A stretch of 24,340 nt of DNA from a bacterium. GTDB taxonomy: Bacteria; Electryoneota; Electryoneia; Electryoneales; Electryoneaceae. The notes under the pieces are model-generated. The model saw only the letters and a program-made list of their open reading frames with translations, was not told where the DNA came from and made no database searches. A program made the translations under genes and the position numbers. Shown piece by piece: positions 14,743 through 22,606 of the stretch (the stretch's first letter is position 1; each line of letters opens with the position of its first letter). The stretch covers positions 1-24,340 of the forward strand of contig JANQEY010000255.1 of the NCBI GenBank assembly GCA_028278125.1, given 5' to 3'.

Positions 14743-15902
14743 GGTCTTATCTCCACCCAGTTAAGCGATGCCGGATTCGCCTTGCTCTCGATTAATTCAC
14801 TGAAGATTTTTTTGATCGAATCGGGACGGAGTTCTCGTCCTCCAAGCCCGCCGACATAACTGAAGACCTCAGCATCCGTATCTTTCAATGTAGCCTTTAT
14901 TTCAGTCCCAACCGGTGCACCCTGGCCGAAAGACAATGCCCTGTCGAGAACAGCCAGGCGAACTTTACCGGTTATTATCTTTTTCAATTGTTCAGCCGGG
15001 AAGGGGCGGTATTGCCACAACCTCAATCCACCGGCTTTTATACCATCTTTTCGAAGATCATCTACTGCCTGTTGGACTGATCCAAATGCCGTTCCCAGGC
15101 AAAGAACCAGGTATTCAGCATCGTCAGCTTTGTAACTGTGAACCGGCTTTAATGATTTGCCTGTCACCTGTGTCCACGTATCTATTTCGGTTCCAATAAT
15201 CCCGTCAGCTATTTCCATTGCCTGCTGAATTTTATAACGCTGTTCCATAAACGAATCGGGGAACATCATCCCGCCGAACGCATGAGGATCAGCAGGATCA
15301 AGTTTGACTGGTGTTTCACGGGACGGTAAAAATTCATCTATGATTTCCTGGCTGGGAATATCAACCGCTTCCACACAATGGGACAAAACAAAGGCGTCGA
15401 GGACTGTCATCGCCGGTAGAAGAACCTGTTCAGCGACCTTGTAAGCCAGGATAACCGTATCAAACACTTCCTGGTTCGATGAGCAGTAGAACTGCATCCA
15501 GCCGGTGTCACGTTGCGCCATGGAATCCGACTGATCGGTCAGGATTGTCCAGGGAGCGGCAAGCGATCTGTTGACCTCACCCATTACAACCGGGCATCTT
15601 GCACCAGTCGCCCAGTGAAGCATTTCGTGCATCAGGGCAAGTCCCTGGCTGGATGTTGCGGTAAAAGCACGGGCGCCGGTCATTGATGCTCCGATACAGG
15701 CTGCCATAGAGGAATGTTCCGATTCGGTATGGATAAATTCGGCGCCGAATTCACCGCGGGAGATCATGTCCGCCAATTCCTCAACGATGGATGTCTGCGG
15801 AGTGATGGGATAGGCGGCAATCACCTGCGTCCGTGCCATCTTAACGGCCTGGGCAACGGACTGGTTACCCGTTACAGCTATACGTTCGCCTTTATCACTC
15901 AT
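14739..15902 (-). CDS. porA: 2-oxoacid:ferredoxin oxidoreductase, alpha subunit
   Basis: A 387-aa alpha subunit. The hallmark AAYPITPQTSIVEELA (about 29-44) is followed by EFIHTESEHSSMAACIGASMTGARAFTATSSQGLALMHE, the conserved substrate/TPP-face region. The C-terminal part (LRLWQYRPFPAEQL, LDRALSFGQGAPVGTEI) is the transketolase-C-like domain. It overlaps the upstream flavoprotein stop by 8 nt (ATGAGTGA). Subunits are separate (alpha, beta, gamma) rather than fused as in the single-chain clostridial or desulfovibrio enzyme, and no stand-alone delta ferredoxin gene is present. Its role appears to be taken by the upstream fusion protein. Confidence 0.9.
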   Translation of the reverse strand: MSDKGERIAVTGNQSVAQAVKMARTQVIAAYPITPQTSIVEELADMISRGEFGAEFIHTESEHSSMAACIGASMTGARAFTATSSQGLALMHEMLHWATGARCPVVMGEVNRSLAAPWTILTDQSDSMAQRDTGWMQFYCSSNQEVFDTVILAYKVAEQVLLPAMTVLDAFVLSHCVEAVDIPSQEIIDEFLPSRETPVKLDPADPHAFGGMMFPDSFMEQRYKIQQAMEIADGIIGTEIDTWTQVTGKSLKPVHSYKADDAEYLVLCLGTAFGSVQQAVDDLRKDGIKAGGLRLWQYRPFPAEQLKKIITGKVRLAVLDRALSFGQGAPVGTEIKATLKDTDAEVFSYVGGLGGRELRPDSIKKIFSELIESKANPASLNWVEIRP

Positions 15903-17709
15903 CCTTCAGTTCCATCTTGATTGCACACCTGGGGCATTCCTCAACACAAATCCCGCATCCCTTGCAGTGCGATTCCATTATTACAAAACCACTGCTCTCG
16001 GGATCGGGTTTCACCGCGCCTTCGGGGCAGAATATCTGGCAAAGACCGCAACGGGTGCAACGTCCGCACGAGAAACAACGGCCGGCTTCCTCCAGCGCTT
16101 CGACGCCATTAAAACCCTTCTCGAGCTCCTCGAAATTGTCCCTTATGTCATCCAGACGGTCACGTTCTAAAGCGAGTCGTTCATGATGAGCATAATAAAC
16201 AGGATTCAACTTCTCGAAATCGATTTCGGTGACTTCCTGCTCGAGAAGTTCACGTTTTTCCGGATCTATATACGCAGCGAATGATGCCGGTCCGCCACCA
16301 ATTATAAAGCGGTCTAGTGAAACATCTTTTTTATTACGAAGATATTTATCAATCGCCATTGCCGCCCGTTTCCCACTGCCGATTGCATGAGCGACGGTTC
16401 TTTCACTGCCCGCGAAATCACCACCGGCGAACATTCCTTCCACACCACTTTCGCCCCATGGATCGATGTTTGCCAATGCTTCCTGGAAGGAAGGATCGTT
16501 AACTAATGTTTCCCGGCTGATCATTTCACCTGCGGCGTTGATCAAACTGTCTGCAGGGACAGTATAATCACTGCCGGGGACTGGAACAGGACTCCGACGA
16601 CCTGAATCGTCAGGCTCGCCAAGCTTGGTTTTTAAACAACGGACACCCGTCATCTTCCCGTTTTTTATCTCGATCGAGATTGGAATCGCCAGCTCATGGA
16701 GCTGGACACCTTCACCCAGCGCGTCCTTGATCTCCTCCTCGTATGCCGGCATTTCAGCACGAGTTCGACGGTAGAGGATGGTTGATTCAGCACCAAGACG
16801 GCGTGCGCTTCTTGCAGCGTCAATTGCGCTGTTTCCGCCACCGATAACTACAGCTTTAAAACCGATTTCAGGCTGCTTATCCATTGCCACAAGCGAAAGG
16901 AATTCGATAGCGGCAAAAACACGGCTGTTATTTTCAGAATCGAGGCCCAGTGATCTAGTTTCAACAGCGCCGGTAGCAACAAAAACGGCATCGAAATTAT
17001 CACGATAGGAAACCAGGTCCTTTACCGGTCCCACTTCAGTATTACAATAGAATTCTATTCCGAGTGACCTGAGACGATGTATTTCCCTGGATAAAATTGT
17101 CTTTGGCAGGCGGTATTCAGGGATGCCGTACAACAATAATCCACCCGGTTCAGGCTGTTTTTCGAATATTGAAGCCTTGTGTCCGAGAAGGGATAATGCC
17201 CATGCTGCCGCCAGTCCTGAAGGACCAGATCCAATAACAGCTATCTTTTTATTAGATGCAGAATCAACAGGTTTCCAGACATCCTTTTCCTTAAAGAAGG
17301 GTAAATCCCCGAGGTAGCGTTCAATTCCCCGTATCCCAACGGCACCATCAAGCTTCGTACGGTTACAGGCTGTTTCGCAGGGATGATAACAAACCCTTCC
17401 ACAAACTGCAGGGAAGGGATTTTCCGCGGCAAGGATTTTTATGGCAGTCTCCTCGTCACCATCACGGAGAGCGCTGACATATCCCTCAACATCATTACCA
17501 ACCGGGCAATTTGAAAGACAAGGCGACAGGCCACGCTGATAAAGAGGACGTTGGGCTTTCCAGGTTCCGACCGGTATTTTTTCAGTAGTAGCCCAGCTTA
17601 CCGCCATCGGGGGAAGTTCATCGGCGGTCATCTGGCCGGGAGGTTTTTTCGCACCTCCATGGACGTGACGTAACGCGGCTTCGCTGAATATATCAGGATG
17701 TACTGGCAT
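15895..17709 (-). CDS. GltD/DPD-like FAD-NADPH oxidoreductase fused to ferredoxin domain (POR delta-like)
   Basis: A 604-aa modular electron-transfer protein. Residues about 60-135 are an N-terminal Fe-S helical domain (SPCLSNCPVGNDVEGYV, then AVCGRVCYHPCETACNR), as in glutamate synthase small subunit and dihydropyrimidine dehydrogenase. FAD motif: IAVIGSGPSGLAAA (about 156-169). NAD(P)H motif: AVVIGGGNSAIDAAR (about 286-300), with following RR (304-305, 314-315) favouring NADPH. The C-terminus (about 540-600) has two ferredoxin-like cysteine clusters, CFSCGRCTRCGLCQIFC and CKGCGICVEECP. It likely shuttles electrons between the oxidoreductase complex and NADP(H), replacing a separate PorD ferredoxin. 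It is first in the operon and overlaps the alpha gene. No clear Shine-Dalgarno precedes the ATG, so a downstream start is possible. Confidence 0.88.
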   Translation of the reverse strand: MPVHPDIFSEAALRHVHGGAKKPPGQMTADELPPMAVSWATTEKIPVGTWKAQRPLYQRGLSPCLSNCPVGNDVEGYVSALRDGDEETAIKILAAENPFPAVCGRVCYHPCETACNRTKLDGAVGIRGIERYLGDLPFFKEKDVWKPVDSASNKKIAVIGSGPSGLAAAWALSLLGHKASIFEKQPEPGGLLLYGIPEYRLPKTILSREIHRLRSLGIEFYCNTEVGPVKDLVSYRDNFDAVFVATGAVETRSLGLDSENNSRVFAAIEFLSLVAMDKQPEIGFKAVVIGGGNSAIDAARSARRLGAESTILYRRTRAEMPAYEEEIKDALGEGVQLHELAIPISIEIKNGKMTGVRCLKTKLGEPDDSGRRSPVPVPGSDYTVPADSLINAAGEMISRETLVNDPSFQEALANIDPWGESGVEGMFAGGDFAGSERTVAHAIGSGKRAAMAIDKYLRNKKDVSLDRFIIGGGPASFAAYIDPEKRELLEQEVTEIDFEKLNPVYYAHHERLALERDRLDDIRDNFEELEKGFNGVEALEEAGRCFSCGRCTRCGLCQIFCPEGAVKPDPESSGFVIMESHCKGCGICVEECPRCAIKMELKDE

Positions 17710-17914
17710 GAATTAAAAATAAGAACGTATCTGCATTATCAGGCGGTAAGTTCTTACTCCCTCTAGTGTCCAGTTGTTTCGTCTGTAATGTACCGAAAAA
17801 TTCAGCCGGATGCGACGCTAGGTTGAGATAATATTTTCTGATTGATGTATCAAGGATGGAATGCGAATTCACTCAATGATGACAAATATTTCCTCACCTT
17901 TCAATATTGAATAA
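17710..17914. other. Intergenic, probable promoter region of oxidoreductase operon
   Basis: There is no gene. By position it should hold the minus-strand promoter for the operon starting at 17709; no confident promoter boxes were found. Confidence 0.35.
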
Positions 17915-17992
17915 AGTGTCATTGCGAGTGAAACGAACCGTAGCGAAGCGAAGCTTGCGGTGTGCGAAGCACAGCCGTGAACTAGGCAATCT
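17915..17992 (+). repeat. Dispersed intergenic repeat, copy 2
   Basis: It starts AGTGTCATTGCGAG (17915-17928), continues through an interior with GTAGCGAAGCGAAGC and GTGCGAAGCAC, and ends GGCAATCT (17985-17992). This matches the widespread GTCATTGCGAG...AAGCAATCT type of bacterial intergenic repeat. About 78 bp, non-coding. Confidence 0.65.
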
Positions 17993-18025
17993 TTGAATTC
18001 ATTATTGCTTTAATCACACCACAAA

Positions 18026-18058
18026 ACCAATAAAACCTTGTTAGACGAGCTAACAAGG
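18026..18058 (-). terminator. Hairpin terminator for minus-strand transcript from the crotonase gene
   Basis: A 9-bp perfect stem CCTTGTTAG (18036-18044) / CTAACAAGG (18050-18058) with loop ACGAG. On the minus strand it is followed by TTTTATTGGTTTT. It sits between the crotonase gene (stop at 18322) and the operon starting at 17709. The distance from the stop, about 260 nt, is long. Confidence 0.5.
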
Positions 18059-18116
18059 GCATAAAACATTGTTGGAAAATCGAAATACCTACGATTTACT
18101 GGAAGAAATCTACTTC

Positions 18117-18296
18117 AGTGTCGTTGCGAGTTTTACCCGCCGTGTCGGGGTAACTTAGTTAGCGAACCGAATCATCAGTGTAACTCGGTGGGCGTTTTTG
18201 TCCGCCAACATAGCAATCTCAATAAAATAAACAAATTACAATGCCTGAGATCGCTTCGTCGTGCCCACCAAGGTGGTCACTTCTCGCGACGACACC
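18117..18296. repeat. Dispersed intergenic repeat, inverted pair (copies 3 and 4)
   Basis: Copy 3 is on plus: AGTGTCGTTGCGAG (18117-18130) to AGCAATCTCA (18212-18221). Copy 4 is on minus: the plus strand reads TGAGATCGCT (18246-18255) to CTCGCGACGACAC (18283-18295), so the outer ends are reverse complements apart from single-base differences. The interior holds a smaller inverted repeat GTGCCCACC/GGTGGTCAC (18261-18280). It looks like a REPIN/MITE-like unit without a transposase. Confidence 0.6.
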
Positions 18297-18321
18297 GGGT
18301 ACTGCCGATTATAATCAGACT

Positions 18322-19089
18322 TTACCGATGATTCCAGACAGGATCACGGCCTTCGATATATGCCTTTACTCCTTCGTTGGCGTCCTGAGTACTCATTAAC
18401 TGCCGGAGGTAAATCATATCGACAAAAGTCACACCCTCCCTTGCGGGTTTATCCATGACCTTATCCATGGCAATCTTGGTATTGCTGATAACCGCTGCAC
18501 TGTAAGACATAAACTTGGCGATATATTTCTCCGCTTCATCCATGAAAGTGTCGTCCGGGTAAACCCTGTTTACCAGCCCGGTTTTTTCAGCCTCATCCGC
18601 CGAATAAATATCGCCGGTCAATAACCATTCGAATGTCCTGTTCCGTCCCACAAGCTTTGGAAAAACAACGGCTGCCATCGGGGCAAACAGACCGTATGAT
18701 ATTTCCGGCTGACCAAACCTTGCCCGTTTTGACGCTACCACCAAGTCGCAGCCCACTGCCAACTGGCATCCACCGCCCAGGGCATCACCATCTACAACAG
18801 CCAGGGTGATAGCGTTTATCTCCCACAACCGTTTAAACATCTTATCCATCACATCGATCATCTCACGTGACCTGTCCGGTGCCAGGTGATCCGGGATAAT
18901 CCCGGTGGAAAATGAGCCTGATTCAGCCCGGATAGTGACAATCCGCAGACTAGTATCCACAGCCAATGGACGCATGGCGTTTCCAAGGTCACGCATCATA
19001 GGAATATCAAGTTGGTTATCCGGTGGATTGGAGAGGATTATATCCACCCGGCCTTCACGTTTTTCCAGCCTGAATTGATCAGCCATCAT
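18322..19089 (-). CDS. Crotonase-family protein with altered catalytic Glu (dienoyl-CoA hydratase-like)
   Basis: A 255-aa crotonase-fold protein of normal family length. Oxyanion-hole loops are present (GSFSTGIIPDH about 58-68; VVDGDALGGGCQLAVGCDL about 98-116). The first catalytic Glu of classical enoyl-CoA hydratase (Glu144 in the rat enzyme) is Gln109 here, while the second (Glu164) is kept as Glu129 in FGQPEI. The pattern around SFSTG.IPDHL and PEISYGLFAPMAA recalls cyclohexa-1,5-diene-carbonyl-CoA hydratases of anaerobic benzoyl-CoA degradation, but no other benzoyl-CoA genes are visible. Starts: ATG at 19089 and 19086; GGAGG is one base before the first, so 19086 (MADQF) is likelier. 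It may be a hydratase, isomerase or hydrolase on an unusual enoyl-CoA. Confidence 0.75.
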   Translation of the reverse strand: MMADQFRLEKREGRVDIILSNPPDNQLDIPMMRDLGNAMRPLAVDTSLRIVTIRAESGSFSTGIIPDHLAPDRSREMIDVMDKMFKRLWEINAITLAVVDGDALGGGCQLAVGCDLVVASKRARFGQPEISYGLFAPMAAVVFPKLVGRNRTFEWLLTGDIYSADEAEKTGLVNRVYPDDTFMDEAEKYIAKFMSYSAAVISNTKIAMDKVMDKPAREGVTFVDMIYLRQLMSTQDANEGVKAYIEGRDPVWNHR

Positions 19090-19520
19090 TCCTCCTTTAT
19101 GCTTAAATAATAAGTATATATCTGTAATTAACGAGTCTCTTATGATTTGGCGTAAATCAACGAATCAGATCAAAGCAGGTGAATCAATACAAATGGTGTG
19201 ATTGAATATAATATACGTTTCTCAAGAAGAATGACTAAGTTAAACAGGGAACTATTTAATTTTCTTTTTATTATCACTCTCCATGTTAGTGGTATCTAAT
19301 AAAATCTTATAAGCAATTAAGATAAATGATAGAAGGTAACCAGGATAATTATTCTCAATACAGTTACAAAGAGTCCGAGGATTGTGGGATGTTTTGCCTA
19401 CTGTACAGTTGTTTGCGGAGAACGTGCGTAACTGTTTAGAGATATATACATAATTATATATAATATTAGGGTGTTGATGTTTGATTATAATAGAAATACA
19501 GGTATATTTCTATATCTATT
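19090..19520. other. AT-rich intergenic region between divergent genes
   Basis: There is no gene, tRNA or repeat copy. It should carry promoters for both the minus-strand crotonase gene and the plus-strand outer-membrane-like gene. An 8-bp inverted repeat ACAGTTAC (19360-19367) / GTAACTGT (19428-19435) and the palindrome CTGTACAG (19401-19408) are the only small symmetries, of unknown meaning. TATAAT-like strings are many and not decisive. Confidence 0.4.
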
Positions 19521-19532
19521 ATGGAGGATAAA

Positions 19533-20162
19533 GTGTATAGAGCCGCCAAACCATGTGTTTTAGTGATGTTAATACTGATATTTATATTAGATCATACCCA
19601 AGCTCAATCGATTTATTTTGAAGAAGGGCAAAATGCAGGAATTGTTGGTTTTGGATATAGCGATGTAGATGAAATAAATGTCGTATCAACTGGAATCGGA
19701 ATTGGATTAAATGGAAGAACAGATATAAGCTTATCTGTCGGGGGAGGCTGGAAAAAGGATTATGATACACAATCTAGTTCTTTAAGTACTTCATTCAGCC
19801 AAATATTTATGAAATCTTCAAAACAAATACCGGTAGGGACATACGGTTCAGTTTCTTTTTCAAGTGCGAATGATCTCAACCGTAATGATGTTTCAAGTGC
19901 GGGATTTGGAATTGGAGGATATACATATCAGAACCTGGGTATTAGCTCTCGATTATACCAGGCTTTAGAAATTTCATATGTTAATGTCAAAGGGGGATCA
20001 GTTGACAAAGTTGCTTTTGGTGCCTTTCTGGCGTTTGCAGTACAAACAAAGAAAGGTGGCAAGGTTATTTTTTCAATAGGTTTTAGTAGATTCAATAATG
20101 TTTCAGCAGTAAGCTTTGGCGTGGGTTTTTTACGTCTGATAGAAAACAAGAGTGATGAGTAA
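19533..20162 (+). CDS. Small outer-membrane beta-barrel-like protein, unknown function
   Basis: The best start is GTG at 19533: GGAGG (19523-19527) lies exactly 5 nt before it, whereas the in-frame ATG at 19521 overlaps that ribosome-binding site. The product is 209 aa (213 from 19521), with a clear signal peptide (MYRAAKPCVLVMLILIFILDHTQAQ). The mature part is glycine-rich and made of amphipathic alternating strands (NAGIVGFGYSDVDEINVV, TGIGIGLNGRTDISLSVGGGW, VIFSIGFSRFNNVSAVSFGVGFLRL), as in 8-stranded porin-like barrels. No family motif is recognised, so the outer-membrane location is inferred. It is a single gene closed by a bidirectional terminator. Confidence 0.7.
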   Translation: MYRAAKPCVLVMLILIFILDHTQAQSIYFEEGQNAGIVGFGYSDVDEINVVSTGIGIGLNGRTDISLSVGGGWKKDYDTQSSSLSTSFSQIFMKSSKQIPVGTYGSVSFSSANDLNRNDVSSAGFGIGGYTYQNLGISSRLYQALEISYVNVKGGSVDKVAFGAFLAFAVQTKKGGKVIFSIGFSRFNNVSAVSFGVGFLRLIENKSDE

Positions 20163-20181
20163 ATCAAAAAAATTAAAACAG

Positions 20182-20218
20182 TTAAGGGATCATGAATAAT
20201 TGTTTCATGATCCCTTAA
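20182..20218. terminator. Bidirectional terminator between convergent genes
   Basis: A 15-bp perfect stem TTAAGGGATCATGAA (20182-20196) / TTCATGATCCCTTAA (20204-20218) with a 7-nt loop. The minus strand continues into TTTTAATTTTTTT and the plus strand into a shorter T run (CTTTT). It serves the genes ending at 20162 (plus) and 20240 (minus). Confidence 0.9.
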
Positions 20219-20239
20219 AACTTTTAGCTCGATAACATC

Positions 20240-21085
20240 CTATTTTCCAGAAAAATTCGCCTGCCGTTTTTCGAGGAAGGCACTCGTGCCCTCTTTAAAA
20301 TCGCCCGTAGTACAGGCGGCGCCAAAGAGGTCGGCTTCTATTCGCTGTCCCTGTGCGAGACTGACTTCAGCACCACGTCTTGCCGCTTCAAGGGTAAACC
20401 GGACAGCCACGGGAGCCTTTTGCAGGATCACGGCTACCTTAGCCTTTACCTGCTCGAGGAAACCGTCACGATCCAACTGCTTTTTACCCTTTTCGTTGAG
20501 AACAGGTTCACCGTTATCATCGGTTACCCAGGTGTCGAATACGGCGTTAACCAGTCCTAGCTGGTAAGCTCTTTCACCGTTAATCATTTCGCCGGAGATC
20601 AGCAGTTCGATTGCCGGTCCCATTCCGATCAGACGGGGAAGACGTTGTGTGCCACCATAACCGGGAATCAGGCCGAGATTAACTTCCGGCTGCCCGAATT
20701 TCGCTGAACTATGGGCGTAACGAATATGACAGGCCATCGCCAGTTCGCAACCACCACCGAGGGTAAAACCGTTTATAGCAGCTACAACCGGTTTTTTTAA
20801 CCCGGCGATGTGATTAAATACATGCTGGCCACGGGTTACATAGTCTTTCGCTTCAATAGATTCCAGCTTTGCAAGCTCGGAAATGTCCGCACCGGCGACA
20901 AAAGAACGATCTCCCGACCCGGTAAGAATAACAGCCTTTACGTTATCATCCGCGGCTGCAGCATGGAATGCCTTATCGAGCTCCATGATTGTTTCAGCAT
21001 TCAGAGCATTTAAGGCTTTTGGACGATTAATAGTAATGACAGCGATACTATCTTCGACTTCGTACAAGAGGTTAGTATAATCCAA
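20240..21085 (-). CDS. Enoyl-CoA hydratase (crotonase family)
   Basis: A classical short-chain enoyl-CoA hydratase: ITINRPKALNALN near the N-terminus, oxyanion loop FVAGADISELA, INGFTLGGGCELAMACHIRYA with the first catalytic Glu, and FGQPEVNLGLIPGYGGTQRLPRLIG with the second. It would add water to crotonyl-CoA-type trans-2-enoyl-CoA in beta-oxidation or butyrate-type metabolism. About 20 residues longer than usual because of an insert (DTWVTDDNGEPVLNEKGKKQ) after GLVNAVF, in the helical region. Start choice: an in-frame TTG at 21103 lies inside the ribosome-binding site region (GGAAGGAG). The TTG at 21085, 7 nt after AGGAG, gives MDYTNLLYEVEDS and is preferred. It is followed by the strong terminator at 20182-20218. 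Confidence 0.88.
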   Translation of the reverse strand: MDYTNLLYEVEDSIAVITINRPKALNALNAETIMELDKAFHAAAADDNVKAVILTGSGDRSFVAGADISELAKLESIEAKDYVTRGQHVFNHIAGLKKPVVAAINGFTLGGGCELAMACHIRYAHSSAKFGQPEVNLGLIPGYGGTQRLPRLIGMGPAIELLISGEMINGERAYQLGLVNAVFDTWVTDDNGEPVLNEKGKKQLDRDGFLEQVKAKVAVILQKAPVAVRFTLEAARRGAEVSLAQGQRIEADLFGAACTTGDFKEGTSAFLEKRQANFSGK

Positions 21086-21260
21086 TTTCCTACTCCTTCC
21101 CAAGCTATTTTATTGCTTAATCTATTTCTCTATTTCCTCAAATAACTCTCTACTACAAAACTTTGATAACAAACTTATTTAATTGTTCTCTCCATTAACT
21201 CATTATTTCTCAAATTAGAACCAGCAATAACCATCTATAAGTCTTTGATTGCTGTCTTGA

Positions 21261-22316
21261 TCATTTGTTTTTAATAATGTTACAGATATAGTCACCCGTC
21301 GCCGACGTTCCAAGTACTCCACGAAGATCTCTAGGTACCTGTTTATCGGCAATAGCCTTGATAACAGCGTTTTCAATCCGTTCTTCCCAGCTCTCAAATC
21401 CGAGATGGGTCAGCATCATTCCCGCTGTGAGCAGCGTAGCGATGGGATTGGCGACATCCTGTCCCGCGTACTTGGGTGCGCTACCGTGAACGGGTTCAAA
21501 TAGCGATGTCCGTCCCGGGTGAATGTTTCCCGAAGCGGCCAAACCCATCCCGCCAACAAGCTGAGCGCCCATATCAGTTACTATATCTCCGAACATGTTG
21601 GTAGTGACAATAACCTCGAACTGTTCAGGACGTTTTACCATCTGCATCAGAAGGGCGTCAATATACCAGTGGTTGGCTTCGATGTCCGGGTATTCAGCAC
21701 TCACCATTTCAAATACACGATCCCAGAGGTCACCCTCAAATCTCATGGCGTTTGATTTGTTGGACATGGTGACTTTTGTCAGGTTGTTCTGTTTTGCATA
21801 TTCAAAAGCGTAACGGATGATCCTTTCTACACCTTTTCGTGTATTCACAGATGTCTGAATAGCAACCTCGTCCAATGTACCTTTTTTCAGGTGACCACCT
21901 GTGCCGGAATAAAGACCCTCAGTGTTTTCGCGGAATACGACAAAATTTACATCCTTGAGCGTTTTATTCTTCAGTGGGCAAAGTTCTTCACTGAGCAGAC
22001 GTACCGGGCGGAAATTGATAAAGAGATCAAGTTTAAAACGGCATCCGAGTAAAATGTCAACGGCGTGTTTCATGTCCGGGACACGTGGATCGCCAACAGC
22101 ACCAATAAATATCGCGTCATAATTGTTACGGAAATTATCAATTTCTTCATCGGGCAGGGTAATCCCTGTTTCCAGGTATTTATCCGCTCCGTAATCAAAC
22201 TCGTCCCATTCGATACGGGCACCGGATTCCTTGACTATGTTCAATATTTTTATTGCTTCACGGGTAACGTCAACTCCGATACCATCGCCCGGAATTACAG
22301 CTATTTTTGCCATCAT
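21261..22316 (-). CDS. Isocitrate/isopropylmalate dehydrogenase family, NADP-type signature
   Basis: A 351-aa beta-decarboxylating dehydrogenase. Residues binding malate-type substrate and Mg are all present: R93, R103, R129, Y136, K187, D220, D244 and D248, matching the 3-isopropylmalate dehydrogenase pattern in order and spacing. The substrate loop (DILLGCRFKLDLFINFRP) differs from both classical LeuB and Icd. The nucleotide loop reads HGSAPKYAGQDVANP: K282-Y283 equal the Lys-Tyr pair that gives NADP+ specificity in E. coli isocitrate dehydrogenase, where NAD enzymes have Asp-Ile. No leuA, leuC or leuD is near. It could act on isocitrate, isopropylmalate, homoisocitrate, tartrate or D-malate. 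Two ATGs (22316, 22313) follow AGGA; the second has better spacing. Confidence 0.85.
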   Translation of the reverse strand: MMAKIAVIPGDGIGVDVTREAIKILNIVKESGARIEWDEFDYGADKYLETGITLPDEEIDNFRNNYDAIFIGAVGDPRVPDMKHAVDILLGCRFKLDLFINFRPVRLLSEELCPLKNKTLKDVNFVVFRENTEGLYSGTGGHLKKGTLDEVAIQTSVNTRKGVERIIRYAFEYAKQNNLTKVTMSNKSNAMRFEGDLWDRVFEMVSAEYPDIEANHWYIDALLMQMVKRPEQFEVIVTTNMFGDIVTDMGAQLVGGMGLAASGNIHPGRTSLFEPVHGSAPKYAGQDVANPIATLLTAGMMLTHLGFESWEERIENAVIKAIADKQVPRDLRGVLGTSATGDYICNIIKNK

Positions 22317-22606
22317 TATATCCTGTTATTCTGTCGGTACCTTCAAAATGATTCAGGAATCGTAGCATACACGAACAATCATGAAATGTCAAGCTAAGAG
22401 AGATATACAACGCTAACGATCTATATACTTCAGCTTTTTGAAAAGTTTGACGATATAATCTGAGTGCGCTATCCAATATTCACTATTGCCGTACAAAGTC
22501 TTTTACTCCATTTGTGCTGTTTAATGAAATAATCCTGATTATCTTTGTATCAATCATCTGTTTAGAATTACATCAGAAAACTTCTCTTGAATAGTGGGTA
22601 AGATTA
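22317..22606. other. Intergenic region between divergent genes
   Basis: There is no gene or clear hairpin. It should contain divergent promoters for the dehydrogenase and the AMP-binding gene. No confident boxes are seen. Confidence 0.35.

Noticed and set aside
19090..19520. Possible small RNA or riboswitch in the long AT-rich gap
   Set aside because: Only isolated 8-bp symmetries are seen, with no stable multi-helix fold or terminator between them.
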